A DNA stretch of 64,000 nt from positions 22,635,001 through 22,699,000 of the forward strand of contig OX387199.1 of assembly GCA_947561715.1 (NCBI GenBank), written 5' to 3'. Shown in pieces: positions 49,901 to 62,100 of the stretch. Both the position numbers and the translations under genes were made by a program. Each line of letters begins with the position of its first letter. The first letter of the stretch is position 1. Under the pieces are notes generated by a model that made no database searches, was not told the origin of the DNA, and saw only the letters and a list, made by a program, of their open reading frames with translations. Origin of the DNA: Ascidia mentula (lineage: Eukaryota > Chordata > Ascidiacea > Phlebobranchia > Ascidiidae).

Positions 49901-52016
49901 TTCCAGTAACAAAATTCCGTTACCGTAACGAAAATTCCATTCCCGTAATGAAAATTCTGTTCCAGTAACGAAAATTCCGTTCCCGTAACGAAAATTCCGT
50001 TTCCGTAACGAAAATTCTGTTCCATAAACGAAAATTCCGTTCCCGTAACGAAAATTCCGTTTCCGTAACGAAAATTCTGTTCCATAAACGAAAATTCCAT
50101 TCCCGTAACGAAAATTCCGTTTCCGTAACGAAAATTCTGTTCCCGTAACGAAAATTCCGTTCCCGTAACGAAAATTCTGTTCCCGTAACGAAATTCCGTT
50201 CCCGTAACGAAAATTCCGTTTCCGTAACGAAAATTCTGTTCCATAAACGAAAATTCCATTCCCGTAACGAAAATTCCGTTTCCGTAACGAAAATTCTGTT
50301 CCCGTAACGAAAATTCCGTTCCAGTAACGAAAATTCCGTTCCCGTAACTAAAATTCTGTTCCAGAAACGAAATTTCCCGTAACGAAAATTCCGTTCCCGT
50401 AACTAAAATTCTGTTCCAGTAACGAAAATTCTGTTCCCGTAACGAAAATTCCGTTCCCGTATCGAAAATTCTGTTCCAGTAACGAAAATTCTGTTCCAGT
50501 AACGAAAATTCCGTTCCCGTAACGAAAATTCTGTTCCCGTAACGAAATTCCGTTCCCGTAACGAAAATTCGGTTCCAGTAACGAAAATTCCGTTCCAGGA
50601 TCAAAAAGTCACATTTTTGAACGACATTTAGGTCGCGTATCAACAATTTTCTTGAAAGAACGACATTGTGTCCTTGGATCGAAATGGTACCTTCAACGGG
50701 AATGTAATTATTCCTCATTGTACAATAATTCTGTTCCAGAAACGAAATTTCTGTTCCAGTAACAAAATTCCGTTACCGTAACGAAAATTCCATTCCCGTA
50801 ATGAAAATTCTGTTCCAGTAACGAAAATTCCGTTCCCGTAACGAAAATTCCGTTTCCGTAACGAAAATTCTGTTCCATAAACGAAAATTCCGTTCCCGTA
50901 ACGAAAATTCCGTTTCCGTAACGAAAATTCTGTTCCATAAACGAAAATTCCATTCCCGTAACGAAAATTCCGTTTCCGTAACGAAAATTCTGTTCCAGTA
51001 ACGAAAATTCCGTTCCCGTAACGAAAATTCTGTTCCCGTAACGAAATTCCGTTCCCGTAACGAAAATTCCGTTTCCGTAACGAAAATTCTGTTCCATAAA
51101 CGAAAATTCCATTCCCGTAACGAAAATTCCGTTTCCGTAACGAAAATTCTGTTCCCGTAACGAAATTCCGTTCCCGTAACGAAAATTCTGTTCCAGTAAC
51201 GAAAATTCCGTTCCAGGATCAATAAGTCACATTTTTGAACGACATTTAGGTCGCGTATCAACAATTTTCTTGAAAGAACGACATTGTGTCCTTGGATCGA
51301 AATGGTACCTTCAACGGGAATGTAATTATTCCTCATTGTACAATAATTCTGTTCCAGAAACGAAATTTCTGTTCCAGTAACAAAATTCCGTTACCGTAAC
51401 GAAAATTCCATTCCCGTAATGAAAATTCCATTCCAGTAACGAAAATTCCATTCCAGTAACTAAAATTCCGTTCCATTAACGAAATTCCGTTCCCGCAACG
51501 AAAATTCTGTTCCAGTAACGAAAATTCCTTTCTCGTAACGAAAATTCTATTCCAGTAACGAAATTTCTGTTCCAGTAACAAAAATTCCGTTCCCGTAACG
51601 AGAATTCTTTTCCATAAACGAAAATTACGTTCCAGTAACGAAAATTAAGTTCCCATAACCAAAATTCTGTTCCAGGCGCGAAAAATCTGATCCAGAGACA
51701 ATAATTCCGTTGCCGTAACGAAAATACTGTTCCAGGATCGAAAACTCAGTATTTTGAACAAAATTTAGGTCGCTCAACAACAATTTTCTTGAAGAACGAC
51801 AATTGTGTTCCTCGATCGAAAAGTAATGGAAATGTAATTATTCTTCTGGTACGATAATTTTGTTCCAGTAACGAAAATTCCGTTCCCGTAACGAAAATTC
51901 CGTTCCCGTAACGAAAATTCTGTTCCAGTAACAAAAATTCCGTTCCCAGAATAAAAATTCGGTTCCAGGAACGCAAATTCTGTTCCGGGAACGAAAATTA
52001 TGTTCCATGCATATTT
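46996..52016 (+). repeat. 5-kb satellite of 20-bp units with a recurring spacer
   Basis: Basic unit GTTCCAGTAACGAAAATTCT or GTTCCCGTAACGAAAATTCC, exactly 20 bp, in long runs. A non-20-bp spacer of about 150-170 bp (GATCAAAAAGTCAC ... GGTCGCGTATCAACAATTTT ... GTAATTATTCCTCA) recurs at about 47175, 47513, 47970, 48350, 49745, 50597, 51217 and, diverged, 51730. Larger blocks are duplicated: 47052 and 47852 share GTTCAAGCAAAAAAAATTC, and 49503 and 50361 share the same irregular run. Units lack stops on the minus strand, so open frames up to 287 codons with a 20-residue peptide period arise; I treat these as repeat artefacts. Confidence 0.97.
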
Positions 52017-52191
52017 TCATCTTCCCGTAAGTGTTTACGTTTGAAAACATATATTCGTAATAAAATCAACCTTATGCTCGTGAGCAAAACCACGTTTTCT
52101 TCGTCTCTTTGTCGACATCTAGTGGTGATTTTTGGCTTGGTCGATTTTCGGAACACAATATTCGTATTTTTAACATAACGTCGTAATATGA

Positions 52192-52302
52192 CGATCGCAA
52201 GTTAAGCAAAACACAATGAACGATCGCAAGTATGCAAAACACAATGAACGATCGCAAGTTAAGCAAAACACAATGGACGATCGAAAGCAAGCTAAACACA
52301 AT
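52192..52302 (+). repeat. 29-bp tandem repeat, about 4 units
   Basis: Units consist of CGATCGCAAGTTAAGC followed by AAAACACAATGAA; the second lacks one base and the fourth is diverged (CGATCGAAAGCAAGC). It is a short local array between the 20-bp satellite and receptor copy 2. Confidence 0.85.
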
Positions 52303-53108
52303 TGCGCCGTGAATAAATATAGCGTCGTGTGATACTAGATTGCAGAAAGACAATCGTCTGGAATTCGCGTGATGCCTGCAAGTGAAAACCAATTTCCCCA
52401 AATTCAGGAAGGGTTATGATGAGTAATATCACAAAAATACCACACAATGCTAATGGCAGAGGGCTTTCGGCCACTGACAACAGAGAGGTAACTCTTAGCG
52501 TTAAGTAAGGTGTTGTGTCTCGAAGCTACCATTCCTTGTTTGTTTTTCAAAAACATAAGGACTTAGGTGTAGAAATCTATCAGTTAAACAGCAAGCCAAT
52601 GCGTTCATGAACACCTATTGATACTCATGGGATCCTTAGAATCGCGTGGTCTTTGTGCCCTGGTCTCGTGTTGGGACAATAGAAAATGCAAAGAAAAAAA
52701 AATATTGTCATAATAAATGTCAGATGGTATAAGGAACAATGCAGAATACATTATTGACGTAACAATGCCTGTCTTTATTTAATCGCTGGCGATGTTTAGT
52801 GCGAAGGCAAACCTAAGGACAATAGAAAGGTTGCATGAATACAGACTGTGCATCTACTTAACAATGTACATTGATATGTTGATATTTCCATAGAAAAAAT
52901 ATTTTCGATGCTGAGTTGGGATATTTTGCTGTGATTTAGGCCAGCTTATTTGCCAACAACTTTTTCAACCTTATACAGGTATGTGTAGATTAGTTGCTAC
53001 GAATCCACGTCAACAAACATTATATCAGATAAAGTCGTTTAATTCTGGTTACTTTGCGAGGATTTGTTAAACTGTAACTTACACAACTGAAAACATTTTG
53101 TGTTGCAG
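52303..53108. other. Upstream region of receptor copy 2
   Basis: No coding exon is supported. It must hold the promoter or a 5' non-coding exon of the receptor gene, but I see no clear TATA box or initiator. It ends with the acceptor-like TTTTGTGTTGCAG at 53096-53108. Confidence 0.45.
53096..53108 (+). other. Splice acceptor just upstream of the start codon exon
   Basis: TTTTGTGTTGCAG immediately precedes the 74-base exon 53109-53182 that carries the ATG. It implies either an upstream 5' non-coding exon or, if the organism is a tunicate, a spliced-leader trans-splicing site. The sequence alone cannot distinguish these. Confidence 0.45.
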
Positions 53109-53171
53109 AAGTCTTTGGTTGATCAGAGGGGAGATTTAAGACGGATCAGGGCAGGATCCGACAGACTAAAA

Positions 53172-56100
53172 ATGGGAGCAAGGTTTGTGAGCTATTTAAA
53201 TTATCTTCATATTAAAAAATAAGAACATTTATGTCGGAAAAACAATAAATAGGCATAATTTTTGCGCGGGATAACAATGAACATAAATATCTTCCCGCGT
53301 CAAACTAAGCGCAAACATATTTTGTCCTTACTTCTGTGCAGAGTCGCATCATGGTTGGGACAAGCATTTTGATTAGGGTTTCGTCTAGACTGTAGCTAAG
53401 TTAAACGCGTACAACCTGTGAATCAAAGTAAATGTTCAATGAGACGTTTCTCACGGTTTGCCATTCGCATTGTGAGCGCGACACGAAATTTTGGTCCGTT
53501 AATATCGCGCAAAAAATAATTTAAGATATAAAAGGTCGCTTACAATATTTGCCGGGCCTTTGTATGCACTGGAAACCCGACGGATCGGCTGGAGTAAACA
53601 AAACGTAGTTTAAAGTATTTATATCAGACATATGTGGTAATTAATTTTTTGTTTTTGCCAAAACTGGCAACAAAAACTCTTTCAATATAAGTTTCATCAA
53701 AAATATGAAGGGTTCCGTGAGCTGTCGAGATTTGGCGAAAACTAATGAATATTTATTCTAAGCGTCTGAGCAACAAGCGGATGAGAATAAAAACAAACAG
53801 AAAAAGTGACGACAGTTTATATAAAAGCCATTTTAGAGGTTACAAGTTAACTTACATAACCTTGCAGTGTTCCTTGGATATAAAGTTTGTAAAACTCCAC
53901 TAAAATCCATGATGACGTCATTCTCCTGAGTTAGAGAAATATATCATTGCAAGATATAAACTCTTTGTGTTTTTATCAGGTATTGGTTGAAGGTGGTTGA
54001 AATCCTGCTCTCCTTCATCACAATTGCTTCAGCACGGTATAAATATAGCGAAAGTAAGTATTTTGTTACAAATCATAAACCCTCAATTAATCAAATATAT
54101 TGGTTAGTTTTACAGATTTTGATGGATTTCAAATCGATTTACGTTCATGTGTTTTGTGCAGGGTTCACTTGCGATAATGGGAGGGAGTTGTTATTGGCTG
54201 AGAGGTTTTGTGATGGTGGTTACCTCGATTGCAGTGACAGAAGTGATGAGAAACCGGCCAACTTTCCCACTTATCCTGAAAACCCAACCAGTCCTTACAT
54301 GAGGTGAAAGCACTTAAATATGTTCCCTACATTCGTTGTATTAGTGTTGACCAACCAATAGACGATGTTATTAGGGTTTGACCTAACTTGAAACAACCAA
54401 TTTTGAACAGTTTATAATAAAGTCGGGTCAAATAAGACAGTTTCAAAACCCCACGAGTTCAGAAGCGTTTTGCATAATTTACCGAGAAAACTAAAAGTTT
54501 CATGTTCGCCTGTTTAACAGATTGTTTTTAAATTGAGCATTGTTACCAATCACGTGGCACATTGTTACGTAACACGTAGCATTATTACCAAACATGTGGT
54601 ATTATTCGGCAATACAAAGAAGCAACATTCTGTGCCTTTATCACTAGTTTCCTCAGTAAAACATTTTTGGCGCAGAGCAAAAGTTAAAATGTTTTTGATA
54701 TTGTAGGTGGTGTAAATACGTTACATTCATAATGCATTTACTTCTAAAACTCTGTGTTAAGGAATTGACTATTATTGCACACGAAAAGTGTATACCCACT
54801 TACAACAGGCACGTATTTAATCATAGAATACTAAAACATGTTTAGTATTCTATGATTTAATGTTATTCTGATTTACTTTCTTATGAATTCAGTACCTGGC
54901 GCACGTACCGATGTAAAAGCTTTTGTTTGTGAAATGCGTACTTTATTTCTTCTGTAATCCAACACAACTACGCAAACTACCTTAAATGCGACGCCGCAGA
55001 AACCCACGTAGGTTTTCTGCCCAACTCGAACTCAAGCAGCAAACATAGTTCTGCGAAAATATACAGGAATCTTCCCCAGAATTCGACCCAATGTTTTCAA
55101 TATTCTTGTCGCACGTGAGTCGATTATTCAGAAGCTCGATTGCTTTCGCTGACAAGTTGGCCACCTCTCCATACCGAGAAGATAGTCTGATCGTGGCCGG
55201 GATATCCTGGGTTCGAATCCCGTTGTGGTAAAGAGAGTTTTTAATGGTGGGAGTACAACCAGAAACGTGAAATGGTTGCTTTGTTATATGTTGAACTGCT
55301 TTATTTTTGTTATGAGTCAAGTGGATCTTGGACATTTGTTATGTTTTCTACCGCTGGTGACGAACTGCTGTTTTGCAGCAGATGACAAATTTGCAAAAGT
55401 TTTTGTTGACAGTTTTATCAGGATTTCCTTATCTTGCATACAAGCAAATTTGAGCCAATAATATGAATTCTGTGAGCAGCAGACAGATGGCCACTGTTTC
55501 TTTTCTTTTATCCGCCACCACGAATATCACACAAAAAAACTACACAAAGCAATCTAAACAGAATTAATATAAACGATGGCGAAAACGACAAACCCATGTT
55601 ACATAATATTAAATGGAAAGAAATCTGTGGGAGAAGAGTAAAGAGGATAGGAAAAAAACGCCAGAAAGAAGAAGTTATGTTAAACGTGAAGAGTACAAAA
55701 AACAAATTAAATAATGGTACAGGATTAAGTTTTGCGTATGAAAGAATGGGGTGGAGAGAAGGTTAATTAATTTATATTTATAGAATGTTTGACATCGGCC
55801 AGGACGCCTTCAGGAAAAGTGTTGTCCATGTTGCGCTGGATTACGAGATTAAGTTTATGGACGGTTTAAGGGACTGGATGAGGTGTTGGGGATCTTGTTC
55901 AAAGGACGGGGATCATTACGGGTTCAGTTACGGGTTTTCCAAATGGTATGGCAACATAGAGGTGTTCAGAAGGATGTAAGGGTTGTGGCGTAGTGTGTGT
56001 TAGGGTGTGGGAGTTTGGGAAAGTTAAGGAAAAGTGCGTTGAGGGTGTTTATGTACCAGGGTTTATAGGAGCTGGATGGATTGGCAGTCGTGAAATAGTG

Positions 56101-59100
56101 GTGTAAAGATTTCAAGGATGTCAAAAGTGTCAGTGAGGTTCTGATTCGAAGTTCGAGTAAATAGTTATGGGGATTTCAAGGTTGTATTCAATGAGGGAAA
56201 GTTGGGGTGTTGTGGGGGTTTCCAGTATATGCGGGGTTTGTAATATTGTTTTAAAGGAGAGAGAAGTAAGAGGTCAACAAAGAGGGGGATGTTGACCGCG
56301 TCGTAGCAACCAATCCCTGCAGAGGCACCGAGTTTAAGAGGATGGGATCGGAAGTCCTAAATGCACACACGTATGTACAAAGTAGGCACCATTGTCATAA
56401 ACAATGACAAAAGTACAAGATATTGGCTGATTAAAAACAGGATGTGTTGAAGTTGCAACGAATTCATAATTAACAAAACTAATTGATTCATAAAGGTCAT
56501 ATTGTTATGTCACTAAAGAAAAATTGGTCGTTGTGTTTTATGTTATAACTTCCAAATGTCTCGTCTTTGCTGGGCTTGGCCCAAGTATAACCATGTCAAT
56601 GCTAGTTTGCCTTGCCTTCAATGTATGTTGTACAACGTTGTTTCACACGCCTGACTGGTGCGGTCATTTCCTTTCGGAGCTTTCTGAAAAGACTGGGATT
56701 TGAACCCAGGTTGGGATACGAGTCGGGCGTCTGTCGTTTGGACGAGCGAAGCTGCGTCCGCCTCTGAGGTCTTTATCTTATCTACGGTTTGCGGTGGTTT
56801 TGCGCCTGTGTCTGCTGCCGCATTTGCTGCTACTTTTCGTTCATTGACATTTATTGAAAGCTTGGAAAGTCGTTCTTCTCACAAAATCATACCTTTTCGG
56901 TTGCCGATCCTACATGAGATCAACCGTCAGGAATAACGTTTTGGGCGAGTACTGCTTGCATTATCACCACTCTCTTCTTTCATCAGCTTTAAATGTTTAA
57001 GATTTTAGCAGGGTTGAAAAGATCTTTAACGTCAAGGTTGTAGTCCGTTGCAAACGGTTTAACCTCTTTCAAACCACGGCCGAAACACTAAGCTGGAAAA
57101 TTGCCTTCGCGTAGTTGATTACGCGGTTTTCTTGTACGACTCCACAAATAGCGCACGGGCTGGCCACTGGCATCTCAACTCTCATCTTAAAACAAAAGCA
57201 GCCCTTACAAGAGCAGGACTGGCTTTGCAAAGAGTGGCTTCAGTAAGTCTATCAGAACTGCTCATTAAACGAGAAAGCTGAAACAAGAAAACGGAAACAG
57301 GAAAACTCCACAACTTCGCGAGAGACTTGATATATTTGCTTTTGCTTGACTGACTTTCAGACGCTTATCTAATTCCAATAGTTTTCATCGTCCTTGTTTT
57401 CTCCGTATGGATGCATCTAGGTCCAAACAATGGTCAACTGTTTACAGCACACAGAATTTATAATATTGGCTCCAATTTGCTTTCTATTAGTTATTTTTCA
57501 GCAGATGTTACGCGAAATTATTGTGAAGTCGTAGATTGTTATTCACACATCTGCATACACAATCGTGCATGAATAGTTGGCATTAATTTAGTTTATTTAA
57601 AACCAAACTTAACATTAACAGATTATCCGCCATTTACAAAAACAATACGTCGCGAAACTATTGTTATATGACGTAATACATTACTTTTGTTACAGTTGCG
57701 ACAACAAGTTTGACGTCTTCAAAACAAACAAAGTATGCGCCCTAAGAGTGAAGGAGTTTTGCAAAGGAATGATCCAATGTGTTGGAAAAACGCTGTGTGA
57801 CATCTGCCCCTACAGCTTCCAGTCCCGTTCGACTGTTTGTGATGGCGATCCTTGCAATGACTGTCCAGCTTTCCAACACAGGAATAATGGACATGGATTC
57901 AAATGTGTTCGGAGTGGCAGGAATTGCAATCTTCCGCAAATGTTTCTATGGGAGGGCATTGCCGATTGTGATGATAAATCTGATTTGTGTTACACCTCGG
58001 AGAATGGAGATATCAGGTATTTGTGAACTGTTGTGTTTGGTTAAAATTCCTACAGAATAAGGTAAGACAGAATTTACTTGTGTCATTCGCAGAGACATTC
58101 GAAGTTCTCAGACATTTAATCATCGTTTATGTTTCCAATGTACAAATGACCCCACGATCATCTCAAGGTCAAGTGTATGTGATGACGTCATCGACTGTCC
58201 CGATAAAAGTGACGAATGTTTTTGTCAACCTGGGAAAATCAAAGATTGTGGCAAGTTTCGTTAGTAAGTGATAAAGCATTAGTTTATTCTTTGGATTGAA
58301 ACCACTGACATCCAATGCGTCACCAGAAATCTATGACTTGCAATAGTGTAAGGTGTGTTAAGTGTCTGTAAATACTACATGACTTGTTTTCATTGGGATG
58401 ACTCATAAACTAATGCAGGTGTTAAGGATGTGTTTCGCCGATGCAGGAAAATACCCATTCCTTTACTGTCGATTACGTTTTTGACCTTGATTACAAAGTA
58501 TTGTAGTCGAAAAAGAATTTAAATGCAAGTTATCGCATATCTGGGCACTACAAACCAGCAACCTTTGTGACGCAACAGTGTTTCTATAATGGACGACCAA
58601 GCATAGAAAACTTGCTTAATACTAAGTAACAGTTTTATTTATTGGGTTGAGGTGGTTGTTTGTCTGTTCTTTAGCTACCGTGTTTTGAATGCCAATTAAG
58701 ATAAAGCGAATCTTCGGTATTGTTTATATTTCTTGACATACTATTGATGTTATGACAAGATGTTGTAACAAATCCAGTGTGAGGCATTTTTGCTTCAGTG
58801 AAGTCCAGCAGGTGTTTGGAGGTTTAACTTCCTTACGTAATTTTGGGTCAGTTCTGAGCTGAATTCCCATGTATGGGTTTTAAACACGTTTGTTTAATTA
58901 CTACAGAAGCCGCAAGTAAATATCATCTACACTCAATTTAAGTTTTTAATTATAAAATAAACGCGAAACAGTCAAATATTTTCAGTGTTGATGAGGAAGT
59001 GAAGAACGACTGCTCAACAACAACAACAACAATAACAACAACAACAACAACAACAACCAACTACATACAGGGGAGGTGGTGGTGTTTGGTAAGTGAGAAT

Positions 59101-62100
59101 ACATAACTTATTGTTTAGTCGGAAATAAGTTTACCAGACTTAAAGAAAATGGTTTAGATGTTTACGTACATTTGCAGGTTCTTACCAACACTATGTACTT
59201 ACTCACTTGCTGGACAAACTCCAGTTTAAACGTGAATATTTGTTCTGACTGTGGCGTCATCGCGACCACTTCAAACACTATTGCATGTAGAAAGATTACG
59301 TTGTACAGACGTTGTTATATACTGGTGGACAACATTCAGTGACATCATACACAATAACCAAACTACACCTACTTCGTTGCTACAAAACACAGGGTTCAAG
59401 TAATTCCTCCAAAGCGCGTTGCATTCGCCTGCTCTATGGTGGATATAACTTCCGCCGCATCTTACTTTGTCATTATCTTCACGGACGATGTACGAACCCG
59501 GTGTCTCATGAGGTTGAGCCACTTCGTATTACCGAACTTCACCGTCGTAGCCGACAAAGATCCCCGTAATATCGTTACGGATTCGTTTGAATACTTTTAT
59601 CGCGAGTTATAACCTCTTAGATATTTTCAATCAGATTCCTTATCATCATGGAAGATTGTTCGCTCTCTTTGACACATTGCACATTTGTTAACTCTTTGTA
59701 ATGTACTTAAATCTCAAAAGCTCGGAGTTTGGAATTCCATCCCATTGTTTAAAACCAACTATGGGATGTGGTGGCGAGTAAAACTAGCTTCGCATGCAAG
59801 ATTGCTTATTCTGAAACATTGAAAAAAAATTTCAAAAGTTTATTTTGCAAAAATTGAAACAAGACTTCAATTACACGTGATAATAATTATTTACAAAATC
59901 ATATTAGTTTACTAAAGAAATACCTTCAAGGTCGTTAACAGTTGGAACTCGTGCTTGTACCGAGTTCCCCATACGTTTCCTGTGCAACATTGTCATGCGT
60001 GGAATTTATGTGGTATTTGGGTTGCACTAAACCACCGAACACGGCATGTAGTACTGATTTGTGATACCTACATGTTTAACAAGTGGCACAAAAATAGCAG
60101 CAGTCAATTCTCCCTTTTGTCGCAAATTGTATTTGTTTGTCAAGGTTATTTTGTTATTTTCTTTGTTTTTTACCTGGTTGAAAAAAAAACTTAAAAAAAT
60201 AAACATCTTGTAATGCATGACAATCACATAGTGATCACATTCCCAGGTATAAAAGTCTCGAACACGTTTGCTGTCATGACGTCTGTTGCTGTCGATGTAT
60301 TGTTGGACGTTTCTAGGTGTCCCACAAGGGCACCGTTGCCTGACAAATTGAGTTTGTAAGCAAAAAGTTTACGGTCACTGCTGGTCTTTCGCCACCGGAT
60401 TCACAGATTTTGTGGCAGAGAAATCTGTTACAAAACTTATTAATAAAAATAACTCTTGCAACAGGAATTCCTGGCAAGCCTTACAATATATAATAAAAGA
60501 TTCGTTTAAAATAATAACAAAATATTTCTTCCAACATAAACAACAAATCGTTCGCAAAAAACATACCAGGAACCACGTGATGTGTTGAGGAAGGTCGACA
60601 ACAAACTACTGTGCGATGGGAGGCTGGATTGCGGTCGGATCAGCAATGCTGACACAGGTGGATACTTCTTCGACGATGAAGATCCTCAACTTTGCAAACA
60701 TCGGAAACATTGCATCACAAAAGACGGACTTGTCAATATTCCTATGTCCAAAGTATGCGACGGTTTCATCGATTGCAAGGATGAAAGTGACGAATATCCA
60801 GAACAAAACTGCACAAAGGAAGGAAGATTCTACTGTCCAGCGTTAAATGGAGCCAAAGTAAAGTTATTTCTTGTCAACAAAACCACAAAAAATTAAAGAC
60901 ACCTTAATTGCAAAAGTTAGAGTAAAATCACTTCAAAGCTGTATTTTTACTATAAAATAGGGATGCACCGAAAGTTTGGTTTGCCGAATTTATTCGGCCG
61001 AAACCAAGGTTTTTATAATTATTCGGTTTCGGCCGAATATTTTTGCAAAATTCGGCCGAAACCGAAACTTTTTTACTGTATGCGACACTGGTACGTAAAG
61101 TTACGTATAGATTTGAATCATAGTTCAAACTGTACTAGTGTGTTTTATTTGATAATTTTCATCGAAATCAACTTTAAGCAGTTGGTACAGCATTTTTTAA
61201 GTGCCAATAAAAGGTTGTATGATAGGATGAGAATAGGGATGCGCCAATGGACAAAGATTCGGGTTCGTGCGAATCCAAATATATTGGTATGTAAGTGTGA
61301 CGTCAATAATAGTTGGTCGTTTGCATCACGTGCGCAAGTATGTTGCTTCACCAACTATTGTTTTGCTATCATACGCCAAATAAATTGCATACAGTTGATT
61401 TCTGCAAAGTTTAATGAACTTTTGGTAACCAACAACCGAGTCTATACTATTCCTCAGACGAACAGTGGCCTTTAACGCTAGTGTTAAGGAAAAACGATAC
61501 TTTGATTGACATAACGTAATAAAGCCGATATGTCATGATTGAGCAAATATAATGTTGAACAACACAGGACTTCCGTTCTTTTGTTTTCAAATGCGCTTCT
61601 GTATTTTGGTGACGAAAACCCGTGCTATACGAGCAGCGCCCAGAACTGCAATATGATGTTAGACCACCAGGATTTTGCTACAATCGCAACGGCATTTTCG
61701 TCACGTTTTGTTCAATCGTGGTGATAAACCAATAGCAAACACGACTACACCAGTTCTCGTTGCATTATAAGCGGTGTGCTACCGTTATTGGTCATGCGAA
61801 AACGACAAAAACTTTAGCGGTTGTATCACGCAACTATATTATGCTTTAATAAATATTCGCATACGAATCTTGCGCAACATTCGGGTTTGTACGAATCTGA
61901 AATCTGTGCTCAAATTCGGCGAATCTGTTCGGCTTTGGGTTCGCTTTGTCACATCCCTAGATCAGATGCATTCCGGCATATGTTTTGTTTACATTTATTG
62001 CGATTTTTAGGAGATGGATACAGAATTAGTTTCGGTTTATTCGGCCGAATTTATTCGGCAACTTTTGCCGAATATTCGGTTTCGGCCGAATAAAAAAAAT

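Noticed and set aside
47339-51976. Many long minus-strand open frames with a periodic FRYGNGIFVTGTEF-type peptide
   Set aside because: They are produced by a stop-free 20-bp repeat unit, appear in all three frames equally, and have no signal, domain or splice context. Kept as a repeat feature, not as genes.
54819-54857. MicroRNA precursor
   Set aside because: Arms of 17 bp with a 5-nt loop are too short for a Drosha/Dicer substrate.
54982-55335. 117-codon minus-strand open frame with NGIRTQDIPATIRLSSR
   Set aside because: The peptide comes from reading through a tRNA-like SINE fragment, a common false-positive translation.
56690-56765. Possible minus-strand tRNA gene (perfect T-stem CTGGG/CCCAG and B-box)
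   Set aside because: The acceptor stem does not pair and the anticodon stem has a mismatch and a wobble; a tRNA-derived remnant fits better.
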